Of a stretch of 64,000 nucleotides of DNA, positions 51,693 through 60,676 are shown piece after piece. The DNA comes from Terriglobus roseus (GTDB lineage: Bacteria; Acidobacteriota; Terriglobia; Terriglobales; Acidobacteriaceae): the NCBI RefSeq assembly GCF_900102185.1, contig NZ_LT629690.1, forward strand, positions 2,852,001 to 2,916,000, in the 5' to 3' direction. How positions within the stretch are numbered: position 1 is the first letter of the stretch; the number at the start of each line of letters is the position of its first letter. The position numbers were made by a program, and so were the translations under genes. Under the pieces are notes generated by a model. That model was given only the letters and a program-made list of their open reading frames with translations. It had not been told where the DNA came from and searched no databases.

Positions 51693-52403
51693 CTATAGCT
51701 GTTTAAGTTTCTTCGCAGCGGTTCCAAATGGACCTATTTGATAGACAGCAGCACTTACAGGTGAGAACGTGAACGGCTGAAAGCGCTCCGTAATCATTTT
51801 GTCGAGATACACCCGCTTAGCAACGCCTGTGCTGACATGCGGGCTGTAATACTTGCCTGTTTGTTTCGGAACAAAGGTTGTCACGTAGCTGATCAGCGCT
51901 GCGTCGCTATCAGGATCGCTTGGACCGGTAAACGCCGCGACTGTTCCGGTCTCAAACGTGAACGGGCTAACTGCGGCGATCAGCGCTTGCTGTAGCTGGA
52001 GCAACTCCGGTGTGGGTCTTATAACGATGCCAGCCACCCCAACATCTTTGCCTGGTGTGTAGTAGTACTTGAACGCCTCCAGCCTCATGCTGCTTATCTG
52101 GTGGGTGGAAAGCACCTTCGCCGCCGCGGCATAAACCTTTTCCAACTCATCTGTACGAACAAAACGCTGAAGCAACGTTATGTGGGGACGATGCTGCTCA
52201 TCAAGAGCGAATCCCCCCGGAAAGACCTTGAGCAGTCGAGCGTTGTTCTCTTGTGCGTGGCTCAACATCGTGGCATCGGGTTCCAGCAAAATATCAATGG
52301 CGGTGACCGATCCCGCTGTGATGCTTTGCGGCGTCGCATTCGGCATCAGTGCCCCTCCCAGGAAAGAAACCAATACAATCAAAGCCCTCAGACTTATTGA
52401 CAT
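51693..52403 (-). CDS. Exported 2H-phosphoesterase (2'-5' RNA ligase-like)
   Basis: 236 residues from ATG 52403, preceded by GGGAGA; the frame from 52514 is longer but lacks support. The signal peptide SLRALIVLVSFLGGALMPNA is followed by a 2H domain whose two catalytic motifs are RPHITLL and YSPHVSTG (HxT and HxS). 2H enzymes open 2',3'-cyclic phosphodiesters or cut 2'-5' linkages. Family members are usually cytosolic, so export is unusual. The 272 bp upstream (52404-52675) shows no gene. Confidence 0.85.
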   Translation of the reverse strand: MSISLRALIVLVSFLGGALMPNATPQSITAGSVTAIDILLEPDATMLSHAQENNARLLKVFPGGFALDEQHRPHITLLQRFVRTDELEKVYAAAAKVLSTHQISSMRLEAFKYYYTPGKDVGVAGIVIRPTPELLQLQQALIAAVSPFTFETGTVAAFTGPSDPDSDAALISYVTTFVPKQTGKYYSPHVSTGVAKRVYLDKMITERFQPFTFSPVSAAVYQIGPFGTAAKKLKQL

Positions 52404-52675
52404 AGGATTCTCCCGTTTGTTCTGTTCGCAACTTCCACTCTTCGTCAGTTGCTGGGAAGTAGCCACGCAAGGATATTGAGCCGCCTGTTCTGGCTGACCG
52501 CGTGACCGTTCCAATCGATTTCAGCTTAGGAAGCAATCCGGGGCGAATCTACCGGTAGAAATACCAGTCTTGATTGCCCCGCTATGTGGTTTCGTGGAGT
52601 GTCGATAAGTTGGCTTATTGTCTGTAACACTGACGGGACGCTAACGGCTCCTTGCGGGCTTGCAAAGAGGTAGTT

Positions 52676-54721
52676 TCAGCCAATGGCCGCAGTGGTTACT
52701 ATCCACCGATCCTGGAGCAAAGAACTCTTCAGTGCCTGTGTTGCGCCTTCAACGGCTTCTTCATCTGAGATTGCGAAGGCGCTTGCGACGTAGCGTTGTA
52801 AATCGGAATGGCTGCCCGCTATGCCCACACGGAGAGCATCGGAAAGAAATGGAGATATCCGCACTAAGGTAGCGGCGCCTGCGGGATTCATTTTGGTTGC
52901 GTAGTACGAGTCGTTTGATTCGAGGTGCGAGGAAGAACCTTCTCTAAGACTACGAATGAGTGCATCGAGATCGAAGTCGAGGTCAAGCAACGTGACTCCT
53001 GGTGCGAGATAGGCGGCTTCAGGCTCTTTGTGGAGTGATGATGGAGCGAATGGCTTGGCTGCTACTGTGTCACTCTCGGTGGTGCTTGAGAGATTGAGTG
53101 CTTGCTGCACCTGCACCAGCGCCATGATCACATCGTTGCGGCCTGCTATGGATGTACTTACGAATTCGAGAAAGTCGGACCGGCAGTTGTGGCTGGCGTA
53201 GTAACGACGCAGGTCAGACTTTGTCATGGAGCCACAATGTTGCAATCTCCACGCTTGCCATGATTCGTGGAACTTCAAGATGTCTTCCACCTGTGCGATT
53301 GCGCATAACAGCCAACGGAAATGCTCGACGGCCATTCCCAGAAACTCTCGCAGTTCGAACAGGATTTCCCTATCAAGAGCGGGACTGGGAATCATATAAA
53401 AATTCGGGAAGATATCTGGGTAATTCCGGATCAGTTCGAGGTCGTGCTCGGAGCTTCCGAGTCCCTGATGGGACATGTCTGAACAGTGATCTTCGAGCAC
53501 GAGTTCGTGTGCGTGGTTTGTATGAAGCGGTGTGCCTGCGAGTGGGGCGAGTAAGTTGATTTGCGGATGCGATAGAGAACAACGCGCGGACTGCATGTAA
53601 ATCTTCAGCGTGTCTCGAACGTCGCTCCATTGTTCTTCGGGAAAGCCGGTGATGAGTGAGGCAGTTGTACGAATGCCAAGTTGTTCGCTAACACGGAGCA
53701 TCTCCTGCGCGCGTGCGGGATCAAGATCCTTGTCGATAATGCGCTGCATCCGTACTGAGCCAGATTCGATGCCGAAGAAGAGACCGCGGCATCCACTGGC
53801 ACTCATCTGTTGGAGTAACTCTTCATCGATGCAATCGGTGCGCGCGCTGCAATCCCAGGTGAAGTCTTCTCCGGACGACTGCATGGCTTCGCAGAATGCG
53901 ACGACGCGTTTGCGATCCACGGTGAACATGTCGTGGACGAGTTCGAAGTGGCGGATGCCGTATGTCGTGGCGATGGAACGCATCTCTGCGAGGACGCGGT
54001 CTGGGGATCGGAGACGAAAGCGTCGGCGAAAGAAATCGTTCGTGGAGCAGAATGTGCAGGAGAAGGGGCATCCACGACCGAGTTCAATCGATGCGGATTT
54101 GGCGCCGTGCAGATAACTGCTGAGGTGATAGGACGGCGACGCCAGAGAGTCGAGGTCCTCAATCACAGGTGCGTTGGGAGTTCGGCGCACTAGCTGACGA
54201 TCGCGGAATGTTAGCCCGGGGACTTGTGCGAATTGATAGTCGCCTTGTAACTCACGGAGCAAGATGGGCAGGGATTTTTCCGCTTCGCCGCGAAGGATGA
54301 AGTCGACGAAGGGAAAGTTGCCGATCACCTTTTCATCGACAACAGAGGCCTGTGGGCCGCCGAAGAGGATGGTCGCGTAGGGGCGAATCTCTTTGATGGC
54401 GCGCGCTACTCTGAGGCTGAGCGGAAATGTGCTGCAGATGGAGCTGAAGCCGTACACATCGGCGTTGGCGCGCACGATTGTGGACGCAAGATGATGCGCG
54501 AAGTCATCGATCTGGTCTGTACCTGCTGCGGCGGCGAAGCGGAGGTATTCTGCGTTGACGTCAAAGACGTGCGGGCAGTCTCCCTCTGCTTCAAGAACCG
54601 CTGCGACACTCAGGATGCCAAGTTGCGGCTGCAGCGCAGCTTGCTGCACTGCCCTGCTCGCAATCTCTTCCTGTGTTCGGAACTCAGTGATCGTTGGTGC
54701 CGTGACGAGCGCGAAGTGCAT
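52676..54721 (-). CDS. B12-binding-domain radical SAM enzyme with a PqqD-like C-terminus
   Basis: 681 residues from ATG 54721, preceded by GAGGAG; the frame from 54907 adds unrelated residues. Residues 1-150 form a B12-binding-like Rossmann domain (VYGFSSICSTFPLSLRVA, ILFGGPQASVVDEKVI) that lacks the DxHxxG His, as in most class B enzymes. Cys218, Cys222 and Cys225 (GRGCPFSCTFC) bind the 4Fe-4S cluster. The last ~75 residues (KMNPAGAATLVRISPFLSDA... ISDEEAVEGATQALKSSLLQ) follow the NPxx / VxxxxAxxFxIxxEEA pattern of PqqD-type leader-binding domains. It probably methylates or rearranges an unactivated carbon; a peptide substrate is inferred. Confidence 0.85.
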   Translation of the reverse strand: MHFALVTAPTITEFRTQEEIASRAVQQAALQPQLGILSVAAVLEAEGDCPHVFDVNAEYLRFAAAAGTDQIDDFAHHLASTIVRANADVYGFSSICSTFPLSLRVARAIKEIRPYATILFGGPQASVVDEKVIGNFPFVDFILRGEAEKSLPILLRELQGDYQFAQVPGLTFRDRQLVRRTPNAPVIEDLDSLASPSYHLSSYLHGAKSASIELGRGCPFSCTFCSTNDFFRRRFRLRSPDRVLAEMRSIATTYGIRHFELVHDMFTVDRKRVVAFCEAMQSSGEDFTWDCSARTDCIDEELLQQMSASGCRGLFFGIESGSVRMQRIIDKDLDPARAQEMLRVSEQLGIRTTASLITGFPEEQWSDVRDTLKIYMQSARCSLSHPQINLLAPLAGTPLHTNHAHELVLEDHCSDMSHQGLGSSEHDLELIRNYPDIFPNFYMIPSPALDREILFELREFLGMAVEHFRWLLCAIAQVEDILKFHESWQAWRLQHCGSMTKSDLRRYYASHNCRSDFLEFVSTSIAGRNDVIMALVQVQQALNLSSTTESDTVAAKPFAPSSLHKEPEAAYLAPGVTLLDLDFDLDALIRSLREGSSSHLESNDSYYATKMNPAGAATLVRISPFLSDALRVGIAGSHSDLQRYVASAFAISDEEAVEGATQALKSSLLQDRWIVTTAAIG

Positions 54722-54746
54722 CTCCACTCCTCGAATGGGAGCCGCG

Positions 54747-55127
54747 TTAAAACGGCGGCCAGCCCTCTTGCTCGAGACGCATATCGAGTGCGTACGTGGT
54801 GCCACCAGCCTCCGTGCTCTTTGCAGCAATACCCTTCGGAGCAACGGCCTTCTGGCTAGGAGAGCAGATCTGCTTGAACGGCAGTTGGCTCGTTTGCAGC
54901 AGTTCATGAAGCTTGGCGAGAAACAGCTTGCCCTCTTCTGTATGAGGGATCTTCACCTGCAGGGATTCCTGCTGCACTACCGTGGGCGATGGCCCACGCG
55001 TTCCGGTGGGTTTCGGCTTAGAGATTTTCACTGACTTCGAAGCAGTCTTCTTCGAAGCTACTGAAGCGGTCTTTTTTGCCTTGGTAGCTTTTTTCGCAGC
55101 GGGGGAAGAACCAGGAACACGTGCCAT
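54747..55127 (-). CDS. Small Lys-rich protein upstream of the radical SAM gene; candidate substrate
   Basis: 126 residues. Residues 1-45 are low-complexity and basic (PAAKKATKAKKTASVASKK). The middle has an amphipathic helix (EEGKLFLAKLHELLQTSQLP), then a Cys, and the protein ends RLEQEGWPPF. It lies 25 bp before the radical SAM gene and 67 bp after the kinase, all on one strand. Size and position would fit a modified peptide, but it has no known leader motif; a DNA- or RNA-binding basic protein is an alternative. Not recognised. Confidence 0.6.
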   Translation of the reverse strand: MARVPGSSPAAKKATKAKKTASVASKKTASKSVKISKPKPTGTRGPSPTVVQQESLQVKIPHTEEGKLFLAKLHELLQTSQLPFKQICSPSQKAVAPKGIAAKSTEAGGTTYALDMRLEQEGWPPF

Positions 55128-55194
55128 GTGACCTCGTTGTATCTTCTCGACCTATGCTCGGAGCTGCTGTTGAAGATAGCGTAGGCGAGATCGA

Positions 55195-58056
55195 TTAAGG
55201 ATGATTTACTAGCTTTCCGAGTTGGATTGTAGAACTCTGTTCGCCGAGGTTCAAATAAATTGTGTCGCCAGAAACCGACAAATTGAAGGCTCGGGGTAAG
55301 ACGTTGTCGATGGATGCTCTTTGTTTATGAAAGTGAGCTACGTCGAAAGGTGCACCAAATGCTCTCGTCTTTGCGTTGAAGGGCAGGCCATAGATACAAG
55401 AAAAGCCGTCACCGTTGGAGACGTAATAGATCGTCTTACCGTCTCCTGACCAGCGTGGATGCCAGGGAGTACCGCTGCCAACAGGAATCGCAAGCCAGTT
55501 TGTTTCAGCCTCGCCTGTCTGCGGATTCAGACGGACGGCATACATGAGTTTGCGGTCTTCTTTCTCTTCGATGAAAAGCAGGAACCCATTTTCGGGGGAC
55601 CAGCTTACATCGCCTAGCGACAGGCCGGGTGCTCCTAAGATGACCTTCTGACTGCCGTCGCCACGGTTCATCAGGTTGACCGTGCGGTGCTTCTCATCGC
55701 GGAAGAAGAATGCCTTGTCGTGCTGGAACCATCCCATGGGTTCCAAGCAGTTGGCACAGGCCCGCTTCATCGTGCCGCCGCGTTGACCGTCGTAAATGGC
55801 ATAGGATCCGTCATTCTCCATTTGCGTATATGCGATCCACTGGCCCGTTTCATCAATGATTGGCGAAAGGACCGGTGTGCCTGCCTGGATGAGTATGGAT
55901 TCCTGCCCGGTGCTTGTGTCGCGCATGAGGATCTGCCGTTCTCTCCTGCGCCCTCTTGCGTACACAACCATGCGTCCGCCTTCCGCCGCGAACGGTGTAC
56001 CGTCAATATCTGCGTCCTGTGTCAGCTTCTCGAAGTCATGCCTTTGTCCTTTGAGAGCATGTGTGATCTGCCAGATATGCAGAGCCCCTGAGGTGCGCGT
56101 AAAGGCAATATCTCCCTTAGAAGAAATGGATGGATCGAGATCTGCCGCATTCTCGTTGAGAAGCCATTTCATCTGGTCCGTCGCTTCGAGTGTGTTTGGA
56201 TCCAACGCGAGAGAGAGAAGACTTGAACGGCGTGAGTCGCCAGAGGCGCTGAAGATAAGGCTGTCTGAAATCCAGTTGACGGAATTCAACCTACTGGGAA
56301 GAAGTTTGCCCGCTCGTAACTTTGCAAAAGCATTCGTGGGGTGAGGCACACCATCGGCAATCTTCATGGTCCACCAGTCGAAGCAGCCCTGTGGGGACTG
56401 GTCGTGTGCTGCGCAACCACCGAATAGGACAGAAGTACCGTCCGTACTCCATACGGGGAAGCGTGCGTCGAGAAACGTGGAAACAAGCTGCCGTGGTGTG
56501 CCCCCGGCGAGCGACATGATGTACAGCTTTCCGGACAGATTGCTCTGGTCCGGATCCCCAGTCCAATACAACATTTTTTGACCATCGGGTGAGATGGATG
56601 GATTCCTGCCGCGCGGTACGAGCAGCGTGGCTTCGTCAGGGTTCTGCACGCTTGTGACGTAAATGCCTCCTCCATTCCGTTCGGAGCGGTAGGCAACTAC
56701 GGTGCCGTCTGGAGAGATGCTGGGATCACCCTCACGCGAGCGATCATGGGTGATGCGTCGTAACGTCCCGGAGGGCAACGGCTGGACGAAGATGTCGAGG
56801 TTACCGCTCTCCGCCTGATCGGATGAATAAGCCAGATACTTCCCATCGCGGGAGAGCGACGGGCTTTCGGATTCATCCGTGTCGGGAGTGAGCTGGCGCA
56901 TGTCGCAGATTTGGCAGGGTTCTACCTTCGGTGTGCGAGCCGTACGCAACAGCAATGCACCACCGGCCGCAACCAGCACAATTGCGGCAGTTGCAAGCAA
57001 GCGCGGATGCTTTCTCCAGGTGGGTAACAGGAGTGCCTTCCGAACCTCAGCTATGTTTTCAAACCGATCTTCCGGATTGCGTTGCGTACAACGCCGAATG
57101 ACTCCGTCCCAACGGGAGGGGTAACCCTGCTTCGCAGCTTTGCTTCGCGCAGTTCCTCCGGCCGATGTTGGCTTAGGACGGGAACCGGTCATCATCTCGT
57201 GCAGGACAACGCCCAAGGCATATTGATCGGCAAGAGGGCTGACCCGTCCCTGCTCTTCCTGTTCCGGAGCCATGTAGCCGGGGGTTCCCATACCGCTCAC
57301 CGAGTCCACCGCGGCTTCTCCGTGAGGGACGCGGATGGAGAGCCCGAAGTCCGTGATCACGGCACGGGTGTGCCCGTTTCCTAAACCAACCAGAATCACG
57401 TTACCGCTCTTGAAATCCCGGTGGGTGACCCCCTGCGTGTGCGCCGCTTCGATTCCCGAGAGAAGCTGGGATGCGACGAGGAGACCCAGCTGCGGGGAAA
57501 GCTTTCCATCCTGACGGATTTTCTCGAGCAGCGTGGGACCCAGGAGAAGTTCCATGCTCAGGAACCAGGTCGGCCCTTCCTCGGACCCGTCGTGCAGAAA
57601 GAGTTCGTGAACACGGCAGATGTTGGGATGGGAGATTTCGCGTGTGAGCCGCACTTCCTGCTTGAACCGCTCAATAACCTCCGCATGGACGGCGATATGG
57701 GGCAGGATGGTTTTTACGGCGACTTCTTGAGTCAGCTCCCTGTCCCAGGCCTCATACACTTCGCCCATGCCGCCGGCGTTGATGAATCGCTTGATCTCAA
57801 ATCGCCGCGCCAGGACATCCCCCTGGTGGAAGCGCGGGAGACGATCCTCAGGTTGCAGGTAGGCATGGAGATCACCCGCGGCGGTTTCAAGAAAATCGCC
57901 GGCGGAGGCGTCCGACTCCAGCAGACGCAGGACTTCGGCTACAAGCTCCGGGTCCTCAGAACATGACGTTTCGACGATGGCACGCTGCTCCGCTTCAGGA
58001 GCGTCTACCGCGAGATCAAAGACCTGCTTTACTCTTGCCCACCGTTCAGCATTCAT
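55195..58056 (-). CDS. Membrane Ser/Thr protein kinase with TolB-like propeller
   Basis: 953 residues from ATG 58056 (MNAERWARVKQVFDLAVDAP). After about 95 residues comes an intact Hanks-type kinase: GGMGEVYEAWD loop, VAVKTI Lys, THRDFKSGNVILV catalytic loop, ITDFGLSI and a GYMAPE activation segment. One membrane helix (LLATAAIVLVAAGGALLL) leads to a periplasmic PD40/WD40-like propeller with repeats of the type ESPSLSRDGKYLAYSS. Typical acidobacterial kinase. Overlaps the sigma-factor gene by 11 bp, so regulation of, or by, the sigma factor is likely. Confidence 0.93.
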   Translation of the reverse strand: MNAERWARVKQVFDLAVDAPEAEQRAIVETSCSEDPELVAEVLRLLESDASAGDFLETAAGDLHAYLQPEDRLPRFHQGDVLARRFEIKRFINAGGMGEVYEAWDRELTQEVAVKTILPHIAVHAEVIERFKQEVRLTREISHPNICRVHELFLHDGSEEGPTWFLSMELLLGPTLLEKIRQDGKLSPQLGLLVASQLLSGIEAAHTQGVTHRDFKSGNVILVGLGNGHTRAVITDFGLSIRVPHGEAAVDSVSGMGTPGYMAPEQEEQGRVSPLADQYALGVVLHEMMTGSRPKPTSAGGTARSKAAKQGYPSRWDGVIRRCTQRNPEDRFENIAEVRKALLLPTWRKHPRLLATAAIVLVAAGGALLLRTARTPKVEPCQICDMRQLTPDTDESESPSLSRDGKYLAYSSDQAESGNLDIFVQPLPSGTLRRITHDRSREGDPSISPDGTVVAYRSERNGGGIYVTSVQNPDEATLLVPRGRNPSISPDGQKMLYWTGDPDQSNLSGKLYIMSLAGGTPRQLVSTFLDARFPVWSTDGTSVLFGGCAAHDQSPQGCFDWWTMKIADGVPHPTNAFAKLRAGKLLPSRLNSVNWISDSLIFSASGDSRRSSLLSLALDPNTLEATDQMKWLLNENAADLDPSISSKGDIAFTRTSGALHIWQITHALKGQRHDFEKLTQDADIDGTPFAAEGGRMVVYARGRRRERQILMRDTSTGQESILIQAGTPVLSPIIDETGQWIAYTQMENDGSYAIYDGQRGGTMKRACANCLEPMGWFQHDKAFFFRDEKHRTVNLMNRGDGSQKVILGAPGLSLGDVSWSPENGFLLFIEEKEDRKLMYAVRLNPQTGEAETNWLAIPVGSGTPWHPRWSGDGKTIYYVSNGDGFSCIYGLPFNAKTRAFGAPFDVAHFHKQRASIDNVLPRAFNLSVSGDTIYLNLGEQSSTIQLGKLVNHP

Positions 58057-58648
58057 GAGGTGTGCTGCGTCTTGGCACGAGTTCTCCGTGCAACCACGCT
58101 CTTGCCATGGACCAATCGCGTTTCGCGGTCCGAACAGAGATATCGAGGATCTCTGCGATCTCTTCAAACGACAGGCCTGCGAAGAAACGCATCTCGACGA
58201 CCTGTGCCTGCCGCTTATCAAAGGCCGCCAGGGAATCCAAGGCACTGTTCAGTGCAAGGATGTCTACGGGCTGCGTTGACACCTGCATTTGCGAACTAAA
58301 TTCGACCTGCTGGTGGGCGCCTGGACGTTTTGCTGCTTTTGCAGACCGTGCGTGATCGACCAGCACCCGTCGCATGATGGTGGATGCCAACGCGAAGAAG
58401 TGGGCCTTGTTCTGGAAATCGAGATTGTCCAGATTCAGAAGCTGTAGATAGGCCTCGTTGACCAGAACCGTGGGCTGCAGCGTGTGATTGGGACGCTCAT
58501 ATCGCATCTTGCGCTCTGCAAGCGCATGGAGCTCACGATAGACAAGCGGCATCAAAACGGAAGCAGCTTCCGAGTCGCCCGCCCGAGCGCGCCGCAATAA
58601 CTGCGTGACGTGCTGTGGCCCTGAGATCGAATTGAGTGAATCCAACAT
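58046..58648 (-). CDS. ECF-type RNA polymerase sigma factor (Sig-70_X6-like)
   Basis: 200 residues. Region 2 is in LVYRELHALAERKMRYERPN and HFFALASTIMRRVLVDHARS; region 4 is in QAQVVEMRFFAGLSFEEIAE and ILDISVRTAKRDWSMARAWL. The HALAERKMR and VDHARSAKAAKR signatures fit the planctomycete/acidobacterial Sig-70_X6 group. No anti-sigma gene is seen; instead the Ser/Thr kinase overlaps its 3' end by 11 bp, as often in this group, where phosphorylation is thought to control activity. Confidence 0.93.
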   Translation of the reverse strand: MLDSLNSISGPQHVTQLLRRARAGDSEAASVLMPLVYRELHALAERKMRYERPNHTLQPTVLVNEAYLQLLNLDNLDFQNKAHFFALASTIMRRVLVDHARSAKAAKRPGAHQQVEFSSQMQVSTQPVDILALNSALDSLAAFDKRQAQVVEMRFFAGLSFEEIAEILDISVRTAKRDWSMARAWLHGELVPRRSTPHEC

Positions 58649-58820
58649 GCGTAGCCCCGGGAAAGTAACTGCAGTGTCGAATGGCCCGAGTATACCCGTA
58701 TTGCTATACGCCTTTCACCTGATATCTGACATCGTGAAAAAAAATGGCACGATCTGTGAACGATTCGCGCATTAGGAAGTGAGGGCGGAAAAAGGTCCTC
58801 AAGTGCTCGAGGAGTCAGCC

Positions 58821-59051
58821 ATGATCTTGCAGCCCCTTACCCGCAATCTTCGCCGAAAGACAGTGCTCAAGGCGGGCTTTTTGATAGTGAAGGTCCTGAT
58901 ATTTCTGCCGCTTTCTCTTCTTGCGCAGACACGGGCTACCGAAGTTACTACGGATCCGATTGCTTTTTCTGCCGATGTTTCAATGCAAACCTTCGGCCAA
59001 GACCATGCTGACTTTGCGGTTGTTACGAATGACCGCCTTGATCACGAATAA
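58821..59051 (+). CDS. Small exported hypothetical peptide, 76 aa
   Basis: From ATG 58821, preceded by GAGGAG: basic N-terminus (MILQPLTRNLRRKTVLKAG), hydrophobic core (FLIVKVLIFLPLSLLAQ) and an acidic mature part of about 40 residues. It looks like a signal-peptide-bearing small protein. 126 bp before the sigma-54 activator on the same strand. Not recognised. Confidence 0.5.
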   Translation: MILQPLTRNLRRKTVLKAGFLIVKVLIFLPLSLLAQTRATEVTTDPIAFSADVSMQTFGQDHADFAVVTNDRLDHE

Positions 59052-59177
59052 CCGGTTTATCTGCATAACGTTCTCTCTGCTTTTGCTGTCCTGATTTACC
59101 TGTTCTGCCGGTTACGAACCTCCCAGGTCTTATTTGTTCGTTCCCGGATACGAGTCAAGAAAAGACAAGGATTCCAT

Positions 59178-60653
59178 ATGCCGAAGTCACGTACAGTTGC
59201 GATCGTTAGCTCCTCCACTCCCTTTCTGCACACTTTGGTAGCTGCTTTGACCTTTGAAGGCCATGAAGCGGTTACCTTCGGAGCCCTCCCCCACGCAGTG
59301 AAGTACGCCGTGAATGAAACGCCCGACGCAGTTGTGGTCGACGTTTCTTCACGGCCACCCTGCGACGAGGCTTCGCTCTCGAAACTGGTTCGTACTGTTG
59401 GAAGAGACAGGGTATGGATGGCTTTGCCCATGGGCATGAGCCCCTGGAAGGAAGACGCTGAGCGGTTAGGCATCGACCAATTCCTGAAAACCCCGATTCA
59501 GCCCTCGGAAGTGGAAGAGATTCTTACCGATCTTCAGGGATTACCCCAAGTACTCACTTCAGCTCGAGGCGAGATGCCCTGCGGGGCTAAGTCGCGATAC
59601 TTCCATATCGAAGACATGCCGAACAATCGGTACTTCCTGACGGCCAGTCCTGCGATGTGGCGTATCTATGAGAACGTCTGCCTTCTGGCTGCGGTGAATG
59701 TGCCTGTACTGATCCTGGGTGAAAGTGGTGTGGGCAAGGACGTGATCGCCAACCTGCTACATAAGCGTTCACGGCGGGCAGCCCACCCGTTCTGCTCAGT
59801 TAACTGTGCGGCTTTGCCGTCAGACTTGCTGGAGAGCGAGCTGTTTGGCTATGAAGCGGGAGCGTTTACCGGTGCAGTGAAGGCTAAGCCTGGAAAGTTT
59901 GAACAGGCAGACAAGGGCACGATCCTGCTGGACGAGATTGGCGAGATGAGCGCACCGATGCAGGCAAAGCTGTTGCATGTGCTGCAGGATGGCCGGTACT
60001 CCCGTCTCGGCGCCAGAAGCGTTTCCCAGGCCGATGTGCGTGTGATTGCAGCTACGAACGTCAACATTGAAGATGCGATCGCAGACAAGCTTTTCCGTGA
60101 AGATTTGTACTACCGCATCAACGCTTTCACGATTGAGGTGCCACCGCTCCGTGAGCGTCGCGAAGAGATCCCATACCTGGTGGAAGAGATGATGAAGCGG
60201 CAGTCGGCCGTATTAAATCAAGAGCCGGTCTATATCTCGCCGCGCATGATGACTGTGTTGCAGGAGTATCAATGGCCGGGCAATCTGCGCGAACTTGGAA
60301 ACGCCGTGACTCGTATGCAGGTGTTAAAGGGACATGAATCGTCGCTTGCAGATATCGAAAGCAAGATGGTCGGCAGAACCTCAGGCGTTCATGCATGTGC
60401 TGTCGACACGCAGGAACGAACAAACAATGTGAATGAGATGCGGTCTATCGTTCGGAACTTCAGGGATCAGACAGAGAGTCGTTTGATTCAACAGGCTTTG
60501 GAAGAAGCACGGTGGAATCGTCGCCAGGCGGCAGTCGCCTTGCGCATTAGCTATCGCGCTCTGCTCTACAAGATTGACCAATATCGGCTGAAAGACACGC
60601 GCATTTCCGTACGCGTCGGCGCAACGCAGAATCGTTTGACGGCACAGGCATAA
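59178..60653 (+). CDS. Sigma-54 activator with degenerate receiver domain
   Basis: 491 residues. The N-terminal ~120 residues fold like a receiver, but the acidic pair is replaced (AIVSSSTPF), while a candidate Asp (VVVDVSS) and Lys (FLKTP) remain, so normal phosphorylation is doubtful. The AAA+ domain is intact: GESGVGKD Walker A, ELFGYEAGAFTGA (sigma-54 contact), ILLDEIGEM Walker B, and an R-finger in LFREDLYYRIN. A Fis-type HTH at the end (WNRRQAAVALRISYRALLYK) binds enhancers. It would activate sigma-54 promoters; target unknown. Confidence 0.92.
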   Translation: MPKSRTVAIVSSSTPFLHTLVAALTFEGHEAVTFGALPHAVKYAVNETPDAVVVDVSSRPPCDEASLSKLVRTVGRDRVWMALPMGMSPWKEDAERLGIDQFLKTPIQPSEVEEILTDLQGLPQVLTSARGEMPCGAKSRYFHIEDMPNNRYFLTASPAMWRIYENVCLLAAVNVPVLILGESGVGKDVIANLLHKRSRRAAHPFCSVNCAALPSDLLESELFGYEAGAFTGAVKAKPGKFEQADKGTILLDEIGEMSAPMQAKLLHVLQDGRYSRLGARSVSQADVRVIAATNVNIEDAIADKLFREDLYYRINAFTIEVPPLRERREEIPYLVEEMMKRQSAVLNQEPVYISPRMMTVLQEYQWPGNLRELGNAVTRMQVLKGHESSLADIESKMVGRTSGVHACAVDTQERTNNVNEMRSIVRNFRDQTESRLIQQALEEARWNRRQAAVALRISYRALLYKIDQYRLKDTRISVRVGATQNRLTAQA

Positions 60654-60676
60654 GATCGTGAGCGAGACTCTTCCGC

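Noticed and set aside
58753-58770. Possible sigma-54 promoter (TGGCAC at -24) before the small exported peptide
   Set aside because: The -24 element is perfect but the -12 position reads GTGA instead of TTGC, losing the key GC dinucleotide.
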